Shown here in pieces: positions 40,972 through 49,700 of a DNA stretch of 64,000 bases. The notes beneath the pieces were generated by a model. The model saw only the letters and a list, made by a program, of their open reading frames with translations, searched no databases and was not told the DNA's origin. This DNA comes from Microbacterium hydrocarbonoxydans (lineage in GTDB: Bacteria; Actinomycetota; Actinomycetes; Actinomycetales; Microbacteriaceae). The position numbers were made by a program, and so were the translations under genes. Numbering within the stretch: the stretch's first letter is position 1; every line of letters starts with the position of its first letter. The DNA lies in assembly GCF_011752045.1 (NCBI RefSeq), contig NZ_JAAKXW010000001.1:868001-932000 (forward strand), written 5' to 3'.

Positions 40972-41008
40972 ACGAAGGCCGCCGCCCCGTACGGGCGGCG
41001 GCCTTCGT
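40972..41008. terminator. Bidirectional terminator, OYE / CNNM
   Basis: A perfect 16-bp stem (40972-40987 with 40993-41008) around CGTAC, between converging stops. On the minus side it is followed by TCGTCG, with no real T-run. Confidence 0.75.
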
Positions 41009-41023
41009 GCGTGCGGGAGCCGG

Positions 41024-42085
41024 TCAGTGCCCGCGGACGCGACGGGTCGCGTCCTGGACCTCCCCGACCAGCTCCTCGAGGATGTCCTCCAGGAAGAGCA
41101 CCGCGGTCGTGCGACCATCGGCGTCGCGCACCCTGGCGAGATGCAGGCCGGCCCGTCGCATCACGGCGAGCGCATCCTCCAGGTCCGTGTCCTCCTGCAC
41201 CGGAACCAGGTGGTGGATCCGCTTCGCCGGGATCGGCACGGCCATCTTCGCCTCGGCGTCCGCTCCGTCGGCGGCGCGGAGGATGTCCTTCAGATGCACG
41301 TAGCCGACCGGGGCGCCCTCGTCGTCGACGATCACGTACCGGGAGAACCCGTACCGCGCGACCGCCTTCTCGATCTCGTCCGGAGTGGTCGTCGGCGGCA
41401 GCGTCACCAGGTCGTGCAGCGGCACCGCGATGTCGCGCGCCTTCTTGTCCGTGAACTCCACGGCGGCGGCGACCGCCCCGGCGGCATCGGCGAGCACGCC
41501 CTCGCGGCGCGACTGATCGACGATGGTCGCGACCTCCTCGAGCGTGAACGTGGACGCCGCCTCGTTCTTCGGCTCGACCCGGAACAGGCGCAGCACCGCG
41601 TTGGCCGAGGCGTTCAGCAGCCAGATCACCGGCATGAACACCTTCGACACCCACACCAGCGGCGGGGCGAGGAACAGCACGGCGCGGTCGGGGATCGAGA
41701 ACGCGAGGTTCTTCGGCACCATCTCGCCGAACACCACGTGCAGGAACGACACGATCAGCAGCGCGATCGTGAACGACACCGTGTCGACGACGGCATCCGA
41801 CCAGCCGATCGCGTGCAGCGGCGCCGCGAGCAGATGGTGGATCGCCGGCTCGGACACGTTCAGGATCAGCAGCGAGCAGATCGTGATGCCGAGCTGGGAG
41901 GTCGCGAGCATCAGCGTCGCATGCTCCATCGCGTACAGCGCGGTCTTCGCCGCGCGCGAGCCCTGCTCTGCGCGCGGCTCGATCTGGGAGCGCCGTGCGG
42001 AGATCACCGCGAACTCGGCTCCGACGAAGAAGGCGTTGGCGACGAGCAGCACCACCAGCCAGGCGATTCCGGCCCAGTCGCTCAT
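41024..42085 (-). CDS. CNNM/CBS-domain hemolysin-family protein (second of pair)
   Basis: A 353-residue membrane protein: an N-terminal CNNM domain (about 1-185, four helices, with FFVGAEFAVISARR and HVVFGEMVPKNLAF) and a CBS pair (about 200-340, with TLEEVATIVDQS and YVHLKDILRA). This CorC/CNNM class includes Mg2+ and Co2+ extruders. A typical C-terminal transporter-associated (CorC_HlyC) domain is missing, unlike its upstream neighbour. Its ATG overlaps the neighbour's stop (ATGA). The two may form a heteromeric exporter. Confidence 0.88.
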   Translation of the reverse strand: MSDWAGIAWLVVLLVANAFFVGAEFAVISARRSQIEPRAEQGSRAAKTALYAMEHATLMLATSQLGITICSLLILNVSEPAIHHLLAAPLHAIGWSDAVVDTVSFTIALLIVSFLHVVFGEMVPKNLAFSIPDRAVLFLAPPLVWVSKVFMPVIWLLNASANAVLRLFRVEPKNEAASTFTLEEVATIVDQSRREGVLADAAGAVAAAVEFTDKKARDIAVPLHDLVTLPPTTTPDEIEKAVARYGFSRYVIVDDEGAPVGYVHLKDILRAADGADAEAKMAVPIPAKRIHHLVPVQEDTDLEDALAVMRRAGLHLARVRDADGRTTAVLFLEDILEELVGEVQDATRRVRGH

Positions 42086-43398
42086 CGGGTCACCTCCTCA
42101 TCGTCGTCCGCCGGTCTCGGGACGTAGCGGATGCGGTCGACGCGACGGCCGTCCATGCGCACGACCTGCAGCGTGCCGGTGTCGATGTCGACCTCGTCGC
42201 CGACGGCCGGCACGCGCTCGAGCACGCTCATCACGTAGCCGGCCACCGTGTCGTAGACGTCGCCCTCCGGCACATCGACGCCGGCGCGGCGACGGAGCTC
42301 GTCGGGGCGCAGCTCACCGGGGAACGTGACCCCGTCACGGCCGACGATGACGCCCGCGCGGGAGCGGTCGTGCTCATCGGCCACCTCGCCGACGATCTCC
42401 TCGACGAGGTCCTCGAGCGTCACGAGCCCGGCGGTGCCGCCGTACTCGTCGACGACGACGGCGAGCTGATAGCCGCGGGCGCGGAGCTCGGCGATGAGGC
42501 CGTCGATGTGCACGGTCTCCGGCACGCGCAGCGGCTCCGTGGAGAGCGCGCCGACCGGCACGTCCGCACGGCGGTCGCGCGGCACCGAGATCGCGGCCTT
42601 CAGATGCACGACGCCGGTGATGTCGTCGAGATCGTCGTCATAGACGGGGAAGCGGCTGTGTCCGGTGCGACGGGCGAGCTTTATCACGTCGTCGGCGGAG
42701 TCGCCCGCGGCGATCGCGTGCATGCTCGGCCGCGCGGTCATCACGTCGGCCGCGGTCAGTCGGGAGAAGGTCAGGGTGCGGTCGAGGAGCGTGGCGGTGT
42801 CCTCCTCGAGGAGTCCGGCACTCGCCGAGCGGCGCACCAGGGAGGAGAGCTCCTCAGCCGTGCGGGCGCCGGAGAGCTCCTCCTTCGGTTCGATGCCCAT
42901 GCCGCGCAGCACGCCGTTCGCGCTGCCGTTCAGGACGACCACCGCGGGCTTGAACACCGTGGTGAACGCGACCTGGAACGGCACGACGAGCTTGGCGGTC
43001 GCCAGCGGGAGCGCGAGGGCGAAGTTCTTCGGCACGAGCTCGCCCAGGATCATCGACAGCGCGGTGGCCACGAGCATCGCCACGACGGTCGCGATCGGCG
43101 CGATGGCCGCCTCCGGGATGCTCCAGGCGCGGAGTGTCGGGCTCAGCAGGTTCGACAGCGCCGGCTCCATCGTGTAACCCGTGAGCAGCGTGGTCAGCGT
43201 GATGCCGAGCTGCGCCGCCGACAGGTGCGTCGAGGTGTGCCGCAGCGCGCTGATGGTCAGGGAGAGCCGGGATTCGCCGCGCGCCTGGCGAGCTTCGAGG
43301 TCGGCGCGGTCGAGATTGACCAGCGCGAACTCGCTCGCGACGAACAGGCCGGTCCCGACCGTGAGCAGGAGCCCCACGCCCAGCAGGATGAGATCCAT
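42082..43398 (-). CDS. CNNM/CBS/CorC_HlyC protein (first of pair)
   Basis: A 438-residue membrane protein: CNNM helices (1-195, with LFVASEFALVNLDRADLE and LGELVPKNFALALP), a CBS pair (about 205-340, with HSRFPVYDDDLDDITGVVHLK and AVVVDEYGGTAGLVTLEDLVEEIVGE), and a C-terminal CorC_HlyC domain (about 350-425) with DEVDIDTGTLQVVRMDGRRVDRI. Gly-Gly-Thr and Glu-Glu in the CBS-2 motif are standard. It is the promoter-proximal gene of the pair. The 422 bp upstream hold a tandem repeat array and no recognised magnesium riboswitch. Confidence 0.9.
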   Translation of the reverse strand: MDLILLGVGLLLTVGTGLFVASEFALVNLDRADLEARQARGESRLSLTISALRHTSTHLSAAQLGITLTTLLTGYTMEPALSNLLSPTLRAWSIPEAAIAPIATVVAMLVATALSMILGELVPKNFALALPLATAKLVVPFQVAFTTVFKPAVVVLNGSANGVLRGMGIEPKEELSGARTAEELSSLVRRSASAGLLEEDTATLLDRTLTFSRLTAADVMTARPSMHAIAAGDSADDVIKLARRTGHSRFPVYDDDLDDITGVVHLKAAISVPRDRRADVPVGALSTEPLRVPETVHIDGLIAELRARGYQLAVVVDEYGGTAGLVTLEDLVEEIVGEVADEHDRSRAGVIVGRDGVTFPGELRPDELRRRAGVDVPEGDVYDTVAGYVMSVLERVPAVGDEVDIDTGTLQVVRMDGRRVDRIRYVPRPADDDEEVTR

Positions 43399-43820
43399 CA
43401 GAGGTTCCTCTCAGTCTCGAGAGGCGGGCGGTGGGGCGATGTACTGCAACTGGGAGGGTCGTCCATAGTGGTCCCGATTGTACAGAAGGCCGCTGTGGGC
43501 GCGGCGGGGCCGCGCCTCGCCCACCGACTCCCGCGGTCACGCGGTCCGTCCCTGCTCGCGCGGTCCTTCCCTGCTCGCGCGGTCTCTCCCTGCTCGCGCG
43601 GTCTCTGCCTGCTCGCGCGGTCTCTCCCTGCTCGCGCGGTCTCTGCCTGCTCGCGCGGTCTCTCCCTGCTCGCGCGCTCGAAGCTTCAGCCGCGTGTGCA
43701 GGGAACAGCAGCGTGAGCGGGATGGAGACGCGCGCGGCCCAGATGAAAGTGGCGCGTCAGCAGGAATGAGCCGCGTGGAGGCGGGGCTGGAGCTGGGGAC
43801 GGCCTGAGGCGTCTGCCGTG
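43399..43820. other. Gene-free region carrying the first repeat array
   Basis: 422 bp between the CNNM pair and the AbiEi/DUF559-like gene, both on the minus strand. It holds the CNNM promoter region, a degenerate prefix, the 19-bp tandem array (43551-43683) and about 140 bp of GC-rich sequence without a supported gene. The ORFs across it are by-products of the repeat. Confidence 0.7.
43551..43683. repeat. 19-bp tandem repeat array, about 7 copies
   Basis: Unit CCTGCTCGCGCGGTCTCTS starts at 43551, 43570, 43589, 43608, 43627, 43646 and 43665. Copy 1 differs by two bases, copies 2-6 are identical save for the last base, which alternates C, G, C, G, C (a 38-bp higher-order unit); copy 7 is truncated after its first 12 bases. 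A partial unit precedes it at 43541-43550. A period of 19 rules out a coding repeat. Confidence 0.95.
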
Positions 43821-44819
43821 TCAGCGACGCGATCGAGGCCGCGGGAGGCGGGAGGGAAGTCCGTCAGCGGTCAGGATGTCGTAGAGCTCGACAGGATTCC
43901 GGTGCGCGGGCGTGCGCCATCTCGACAGCGCAGCCACCGTGCGCCGGAGCGCGTCGGCACGATCCTTCTCCTCCAGCAGCGCCTGTTCCGGGGTTCGGCC
44001 GGCGAGGATGTCGGGATCGAAGTACTTTCCCATACCGTCGAACTCCGCCGCGTGGTCGAAGTCCTCGAAGTAGTAATCCGGACGGACGGTGCGTCCGCCC
44101 GGGATGACGAACTCCCTCTGCAGCACCGGTTCGGGGAACCCCAGCCGGTCGATCAGCACGCGTCCCTCCGACTCCCGCACGGAGTCGGACAGGTGCGTGC
44201 TGAACTCGACCGCTCTCGGCACGCGGCCGAATCCGCGCCGCCAGCTCGCATCCATCAGTCGGCGGAGGCCGTGGATATCGGCCAGCGCGCCGCCGGTTCG
44301 CCGCGCCCACAGGGCCTGGTCGAGGGCGATCACCCCCGCAAGGAAGTCGGATGCCGCGGCGATGTCCAGCGCCGTCTGTGCCGCCGACGTGACCAGATGG
44401 CCACGCCACTCGACGAGCTCGACGCCGTCGAATCCGAGTGCGCGGCGTCGCACGGCACCGGACGACCGTCCCCCCGTGGCCCGCGCGACGCGGACGTCGA
44501 CGAGCTCGGGCCAGGGTCCGATCCGGTCGATCCCGTGCACCGCGGCGGCGGAGGAGTGCGTGATCACGATCGGCGAGCGCGCACGGTCGGCGACCTCGAG
44601 CACACGCACCAGATGCCGATTCATCGGAGTGAGCCTGTTCCAGTCGTCCACCCTCACATAGCTGCCTGCAACCACCCGTCTGACCGTGCCTCCGGCCACG
44701 AGCCGACGCAACCGCCGGTCGTCGGCGGGGCCTGGGTCTGTCTCGCGGCGTCGATGGACGACGATCGGATGCTCTGTGCGCGGATTCACATCGGAACGCT
44801 CGCACGTCGGCCTCGGCAT
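43821..44819 (-). CDS. AbiEi-antitoxin-like winged helix fused to a DUF559-like nuclease domain
   Basis: A 332-residue protein. The first 75 residues look like the winged-helix start of type IV AbiEi antitoxins (DDRRLRRLVAGGTVRRVVAGSYV), followed by HSSAAAVHGI and a helical middle. The C-terminal 120 residues resemble DUF559/Vsr-type PD-(D/E)xK proteins: SEGRVLIDRLGFPEPVLQREF, then RPDYYFEDFDHAAEFDGMGKY with Asp248, Glu259 and Lys265. No AbiEii-type toxin partner lies beside it. Start uncertain (ATG 44819 chosen). The gene sits between two related short tandem arrays. Nuclease activity and any defence or toxin-antitoxin role are inference. Confidence 0.7.
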   Translation of the reverse strand: MPRPTCERSDVNPRTEHPIVVHRRRETDPGPADDRRLRRLVAGGTVRRVVAGSYVRVDDWNRLTPMNRHLVRVLEVADRARSPIVITHSSAAAVHGIDRIGPWPELVDVRVARATGGRSSGAVRRRALGFDGVELVEWRGHLVTSAAQTALDIAAASDFLAGVIALDQALWARRTGGALADIHGLRRLMDASWRRGFGRVPRAVEFSTHLSDSVRESEGRVLIDRLGFPEPVLQREFVIPGGRTVRPDYYFEDFDHAAEFDGMGKYFDPDILAGRTPEQALLEEKDRADALRRTVAALSRWRTPAHRNPVELYDILTADGLPSRLPRPRSRR

Positions 44820-44890
44820 CCGCTCGTTCCTCACAACGCAGGATCGAGATCTCCCCCTCGAACCGGATGTGCAGAAGAGGTGATCCGCAG

Positions 44891-44958
44891 CCGCTCGCGC
44901 TGCCTCCCCCGCTCGCGCCGACTCCCCCGCTCGCGCCGCCTCCCCCGCTCGCGCTGTC
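44891..44958. repeat. 18-bp tandem array, about 4 copies, related to the 19-bp array
   Basis: Unit CCGCTCGCGCYGMCTCCC starts at 44891, 44909, 44927 and 44945, the last decaying after 11 bases. It shares the GCTCGCGC core and a following G-x-CTC with the 19-bp unit on the other side of the AbiEi/DUF559-like gene. Confidence 0.9.
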
Positions 44959-44961
44959 AAT

Positions 44962-45001
44962 CGCTGCATGCGCGGCCGAAGTTTCGCCCGCGCATGCAGC
45001 G
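44962..45001. repeat. 14-bp inverted repeat (hairpin or cruciform)
   Basis: CGCTGCATGCGCGG (44962-44975) and its exact complement (44988-45001), with a self-complementary CGAA/TTCG core between. It could terminate GuaB1 transcription on the minus strand, but lacks a T-run. Confidence 0.75.
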
Positions 45002-45072
45002 AAGAGCCGCGCGACCCGCGAGAACAGCCGCACGTGCAGCGAAGAGCCGCGCGATCAGCGAACAGCCGCGCG
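44995..45072. repeat. Two-copy direct repeat overlapping the hairpin
   Basis: TGCAGCGAAGAGCCGCGCGA occurs identically at 44995-45014 and 45035-45054; the following bases (CGA/AACAGCCGC) also match with a small gap. The first copy overlaps the right arm of the inverted repeat. Confidence 0.85.
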
Positions 45073-45099
45073 CGGAACGGACCCGGAACCCGATCCGCT

Positions 45100-46554
45100 C
45101 TACCAGCTGACCGGCAGCGCCTTGCCCTCCTCGTATCCGGCCGCGGACTGGAGGCCGACCAGGGCGCGGTCGTGGAACTCCGGCACGGTCGACGCTCCCG
45201 CATAGGTGAAGGAGGAGCGCACGCCCGAGGTGATCATGTCGAGCAGGTCCTCGACGCCGGGACGGAGCGGGTCGAGGTAGATCTTCGACGAGGAGATGCC
45301 CTCCGCGAACAGCTCCTTGCGGGCGCGCTCGTACGCGTCGAGACGACCGAAGCGGGCCTGCACGGCCTTGGTCGACGCCATCCCCCACGACTCCTTGAAG
45401 ATGCGCCCGTCGGCGTCGCGCTGAAGCTCCCCCGGGGCCTCGATCGTGCCGGCGAACCACGAGCCCACCATGACGGATGCCGCCCCGGCGGCGAGCGCGA
45501 GGGCGACGTCGCGCGGGTACCGCACGCCGCCGTCGGCCCAGACGTGCGCGCCGGCCGCCCTGGCCGCTTCGGCGGTCTCCAGCACGGCGGAGAACTGCGG
45601 ACGCCCGACGGCGGTCATCATGCGGGTGGTGCACATGGCACCGGGGCCGACGCCGACCTTGAGGATGGTCGCGCCGGCGTCGACGAGGTCGTTCACCCCG
45701 TCGGCGGTGACGATGTTGCCGGCCACGATCGGCAGGCCGAGTCCCAACTCGGAGACCGCGCGGAGCGCGCGCAGCATCCCCTCCTGATGTCCGTGCGCCG
45801 TGTCCACGACGAGCACGTCGACGCCGGCGCCGGCGAGCGCCCTCGCCTTGGCGGCCACGTCGCCGTTGATGCCGACGGCCGCGGCGACGGCCAGACGCCC
45901 GTCGCCGTCGAGCGCCGGGCGGTAGAGCGTCGACCGCAGCGCGCTGCGCGCGCTCAGCGTGCCGACCAGATGTCCGTGCCGCACGACCGTGACCATCTCC
46001 GCCCCGGCCTCGGTGATGACGTCGAAGGCGTGACGCTCGGAGCCGATGTCGTCGGCGTCGATCGCCGGGCTGCCGCCGTGCACGAGATCGCCGAGCTGCG
46101 CGTCCGGCAGCGCGGTGGCCAGCCGCACGGCGGGCAGGATGCCGAGCACGCGGCCGATCTCGTACGGCGCAGCCCCCGTCGCCACGACGATGCCGTGCCC
46201 CGGTGTCGGCGGCAGGAGCCGGAGCGCGTCGGCGACCGAGGCGGAGGACGGGAGCACGATCGGCGTGTCCCAGAGCACCGGCTGCGCCTTGACGTCGCGG
46301 ATCGCGGCGTCGAGATCCTGCAGCGGCATGTCCTGCGGCAGCACGCCGAGACCGCCGCGCCGGGCGAGCACGGCTGCGAGTCGCGGTCCCGTCACCGAGT
46401 TCATGTTCGACGCGACCAGCGGCAGCGTCGCCGGCGTCCCGTCCTGGGGTGCGAGATCGACCTGAAGACGGCTGGTGACCGCCGAACGGCGTGGCACCAG
46501 GAAGACGTCCGAATAGGTCAGGTCGACGGCCGGCTGCTCTCCTGCGAACTCCAT
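45100..46554 (-). CDS. guaB1: GuaB1-type IMPDH/GMP-reductase-family protein
   Basis: A 484-residue TIM-barrel protein with inserted CBS pair (about 90-205), like GuaB1 of mycobacteria, which was shown to be a GMP reductase (GMP to IMP) and not IMP dehydrogenase. Barrel motifs: VASNMNSVTG, VVDTAHGHQEGML, IVAGNIVTADG, GVGPGAMCTTRMMTAVGRPQ (Cys308 nucleophile), ADGGVRYPRDVALALAAGA and the YLDPLRPGVEDLLDMITSG end. The IMPDH flap motif with Arg-Tyr (RYRGMGS) is replaced by FKESWGMAS, favouring GMP reductase. ATG at 46554; divergent from kgd with 162 bp between. Confidence 0.88.
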   Translation of the reverse strand: MEFAGEQPAVDLTYSDVFLVPRRSAVTSRLQVDLAPQDGTPATLPLVASNMNSVTGPRLAAVLARRGGLGVLPQDMPLQDLDAAIRDVKAQPVLWDTPIVLPSSASVADALRLLPPTPGHGIVVATGAAPYEIGRVLGILPAVRLATALPDAQLGDLVHGGSPAIDADDIGSERHAFDVITEAGAEMVTVVRHGHLVGTLSARSALRSTLYRPALDGDGRLAVAAAVGINGDVAAKARALAGAGVDVLVVDTAHGHQEGMLRALRAVSELGLGLPIVAGNIVTADGVNDLVDAGATILKVGVGPGAMCTTRMMTAVGRPQFSAVLETAEAARAAGAHVWADGGVRYPRDVALALAAGAASVMVGSWFAGTIEAPGELQRDADGRIFKESWGMASTKAVQARFGRLDAYERARKELFAEGISSSKIYLDPLRPGVEDLLDMITSGVRSSFTYAGASTVPEFHDRALVGLQSAAGYEEGKALPVSW

Positions 46555-46623
46555 GCCTCCACGGTACTCAGAACACGCCGCTCCGGGGTGGATGCGCGCG
46601 ACGATTCCCGGTGGGAAACACGT

Positions 46624-46629
46624 TAGGCT
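46624..46629 (+). promoter_or_regulatory. Candidate -10 box of kgd
   Basis: TAGGCT about 87 bp before the kgd GTG. The leader contains AAAGAGGG, the probable ribosome-binding site (46700-46707). Confidence 0.4.
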
Positions 46630-46716
46630 TGTGGGTCGAGAGTGTGCGGACCCCGACGCATCCTGCGCCGCCGTCCGTCCACGTTGAGATTCAGCGATGA
46701 AAGAGGGCGATCGAGC

Positions 46717-49700
46717 GTGTCGAACCAGGTGACCGGCGTCGGGGGCGACGGGGGGTTCGGAGCCAATTCCTGGCTCGTCGAAGAGCTCTACGAGCAGTTC
46801 AAGGTGAACCGCGACTCCGTCGACAAGGAGTGGTGGCCGATCCTGGAGAAGTACGAGTCGGAGGCGTCCGGCGCCGCCGCGCCCGCCGCTCCCGCCGATC
46901 AGGTCGCGCACCCCGTCACCGCTCCCATCCCGGTGATCGGCCAGCAGCCGGTCGCGCGCACGACGACGAAGCCCGCCGCCGCCGCTCCGATCCCGGCGCA
47001 GGCCCCGAAGCCCGAGGCGAAGGAGGTCGAGCCGTCCGAGGAGGACAAGGTCACCCCGCTCCGCGGCCTGCCCAAGACCCTCGCCGCGAACATGGACGAG
47101 TCGCTGACCGTCCCCACCGCCACCAGCGTGCGCACCGTCCCCGCGAAGCTGATGATCGATAACCGCATCGTCATCAACAACCACATGGCCCGCACCCGCG
47201 GCGGCAAGATCAGCTTCACCCACCTCATCGGCTGGGCGCTCATCCGCACCCTCGACGAGTTCCGCAGCCAGAACGTGTTCTACGCGGAGATCGACGGCAA
47301 GCCGTCGGTCGTCGCCCCCGCCCACGTCAACCTCGGCATCGCGATCGACCTGCCGAAGCCCGACGGCACGCGCGCCCTCATGGTCCCGAGCATCAAGCGC
47401 GCCGAGACGATGACCTTCGGCGAGTATCTCGCCGCGTACGAGGACCTCGTCACCCGCGCCCGCGCCAACAAGCTCACCGCCGCCGACTTCCAGGGCACCA
47501 CGGTCTCGCTGACCAACCCGGGCGGCATCGGCACCGTGCACTCCGTGCCGCGCCTGATGAAGGGCCAGGGCTGCATCATCGGCGCCGGCGCCCTCGAGTA
47601 CCCGGCCGAGTTCCAGGGCGCGAGCGAGAAGACGCTCAACGAGCTCGCGATCGGCAAGACGATCACCCTGACCAGCACCTATGACCACCGCGTCATCCAG
47701 GGCGCGGGATCGGGCGAGTTCCTCAAGAAGGTGCACGAGCTGCTCATCGGTCAGCGCGGCTTCTACGACGACATCTTCGCCGCTCTGCGCATCCCCTATG
47801 CCCCGATCCGCTGGAACCCCGACATCGCGGTCGACCTCGCCGAGCGCGTCGACAAGCAGTCCCGCGTGCAGGAGCTCATCAACTCCTTCCGCGTCCGCGG
47901 TCACCTGATGGCCGACATCGACCCGCTGGAGTACGTGCAGCGCTCGCACCCGGACCTCGAGATCGAGAGCCACGGCCTCACCTTCTGGGACCTCGACCGC
48001 GAGTTCGTCACCGGCGGCTTCGGCGGCCGCCGCCTCGCCAAGCTCCGCGACATCCTCGGTGTCCTGCGCGACTCGTACTGCCGCACCCTCGGCATCGAGT
48101 ACATGCACATCCAGGACCCGGAGCAGCGCCGCTGGTTCCAGGAGAAGGTCGAGGTCAAGTACCAGAAGCCCGGCCACGACGAGCAGCTGCGGGTGCTCCG
48201 CAAGCTCAACGAGGCCGAGGCGTTCGAGACCTTCCTGCAGACGAAGTTCGTCGGGCAGAAGCGGTTCTCCCTCGAGGGCGGCGAGTCGCTGATCCCGCTG
48301 CTCGACGAGATCCTTCAGGGCGCGGCCGCGGCCGGCCTCGAAGGCGCCGCGATCGGCATGGCCCACCGCGGCCGTCTCAACGTGCTCACGAACATCGCGG
48401 GCAAGACCTACGGCCAGGTGTTCCGCGAGTTCGAGGGCACTCAGATGCCGGGCAACCAGCGCGGCTCGGGCGACGTGAAGTACCACCTGGGCACCGAGGG
48501 CACGTTCATCTCCGATGACGGCTCCGAGCTGCCGGTCTACCTGGCTGCGAACCCCTCCCACCTGGAGACCGTCGACGGCGTGCTGGAGGGCATCGTCCGC
48601 GCGAAGCAGGACCGCAAGCCGATCGGCACCTTCACCTGGCTGCCGATCCTCGTCCACGGCGACGCGGCCTTCGCCGGTCAGGGCGTCGTCGTCGAGACGC
48701 TGCAGATGTCGCAGCTGCGCGGATACCGCACCGGCGGCACGATCCACGTCGTCGTCAACAACCAGGTCGGCTTCACCACGACCCCGAACGACGGCCGCAC
48801 CTCGGTCTACTCGACCGACGTCGCCAAGACGATCCAGGCGCCGGTGTTCCACGTGAACGGCGACGACCCCGAGGCCGTCATCCACGTCGCCCAGCTCGCG
48901 TTCGAGTACCGCGAGCGCTTCCACCGCGACGTCGTGATCGACCTCGTGTGCTACCGCCGCCGCGGTCACAACGAGGGCGACGACCCGTCGATGACCCAGC
49001 CGCTGATGACCGACCTCATCCAGGCGAAGCGCTCGGTCCGCAAGCTGTACACCGAGTCGCTCGTCGGCCGTGGCGACATCACCGAGGAGGAGTACGACGA
49101 GGCGAAGGCGGACTTCCAGAACCGTCTGGAGATCGCCTTCGCGGAGACCCACGCCGCAGAGACGGGCGCGACCCCGATCGCCCCCGACCTGCCCGCGGTC
49201 GACGACCAGGTCGGCGCCCCGGAGATCACCGGCGTCGCGAACGAGGTCATCCAGCTCATCGGCGACGCGTTCGTGAACAAGCCCGAGGGCTTCACGGTGC
49301 ACCCGAAGATCCAGCAGCTGCTCGACAAGCGTCTCGACATGAGCCGCAACGGCAACATCGACTGGGGCTTCGGCGAGCTGCTCGCCTTCGGCTCCCTCCT
49401 CGTCGAGGGCACCCCGGTCCGCCTCGCCGGCCAGGACTCGCGCCGCGGCACGTTCGTGCAGCGCCACGCGACGCTCCACGACCGCGCGAACGGCCAGGAG
49501 TGGCTGCCGCTGTCGAACCTCTCCGAGTCGCAGGGCCGCTTCTTCGTCTACGACTCGCTGCTCAGCGAGTACGCGGCGCTCGGCTTCGAGTACGGCTACT
49601 CGGTGGAGGCCCCGGAGGCCCTGGTGCTCTGGGAGGCGCAGTTCGGCGACTTCGTCAACGGCGCCCAGTCCGTCATCGACGAGTACATCTCGGCCGCCGA

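Larger units (their letters stand above)
44820..45099. other. Gene-free region carrying second array, hairpin and direct repeat
   Basis: 280 bp between the AbiEi/DUF559-like start and the GuaB1 stop. It contains an 18-bp array, a 14-bp inverted repeat and a two-copy direct repeat, annotated separately; I see no gene in it. Confidence 0.7.

Noticed and set aside
43399-43550. Mg2+-sensing M-box before the CNNM pair
   Set aside because: No conserved M-box core recognised; the region is mainly low-complexity and repeat prefix.
43551-43683. Possible CRISPR array
   Set aside because: The 19-bp units follow each other directly without spacers, and no cas gene is present.
43478-43807. Short ORFs across the 19-bp array
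   Set aside because: They read the repeat in shifting frames (period not divisible by 3), giving Ser/Pro/Arg/Leu low-complexity peptides with no ribosome-binding site.
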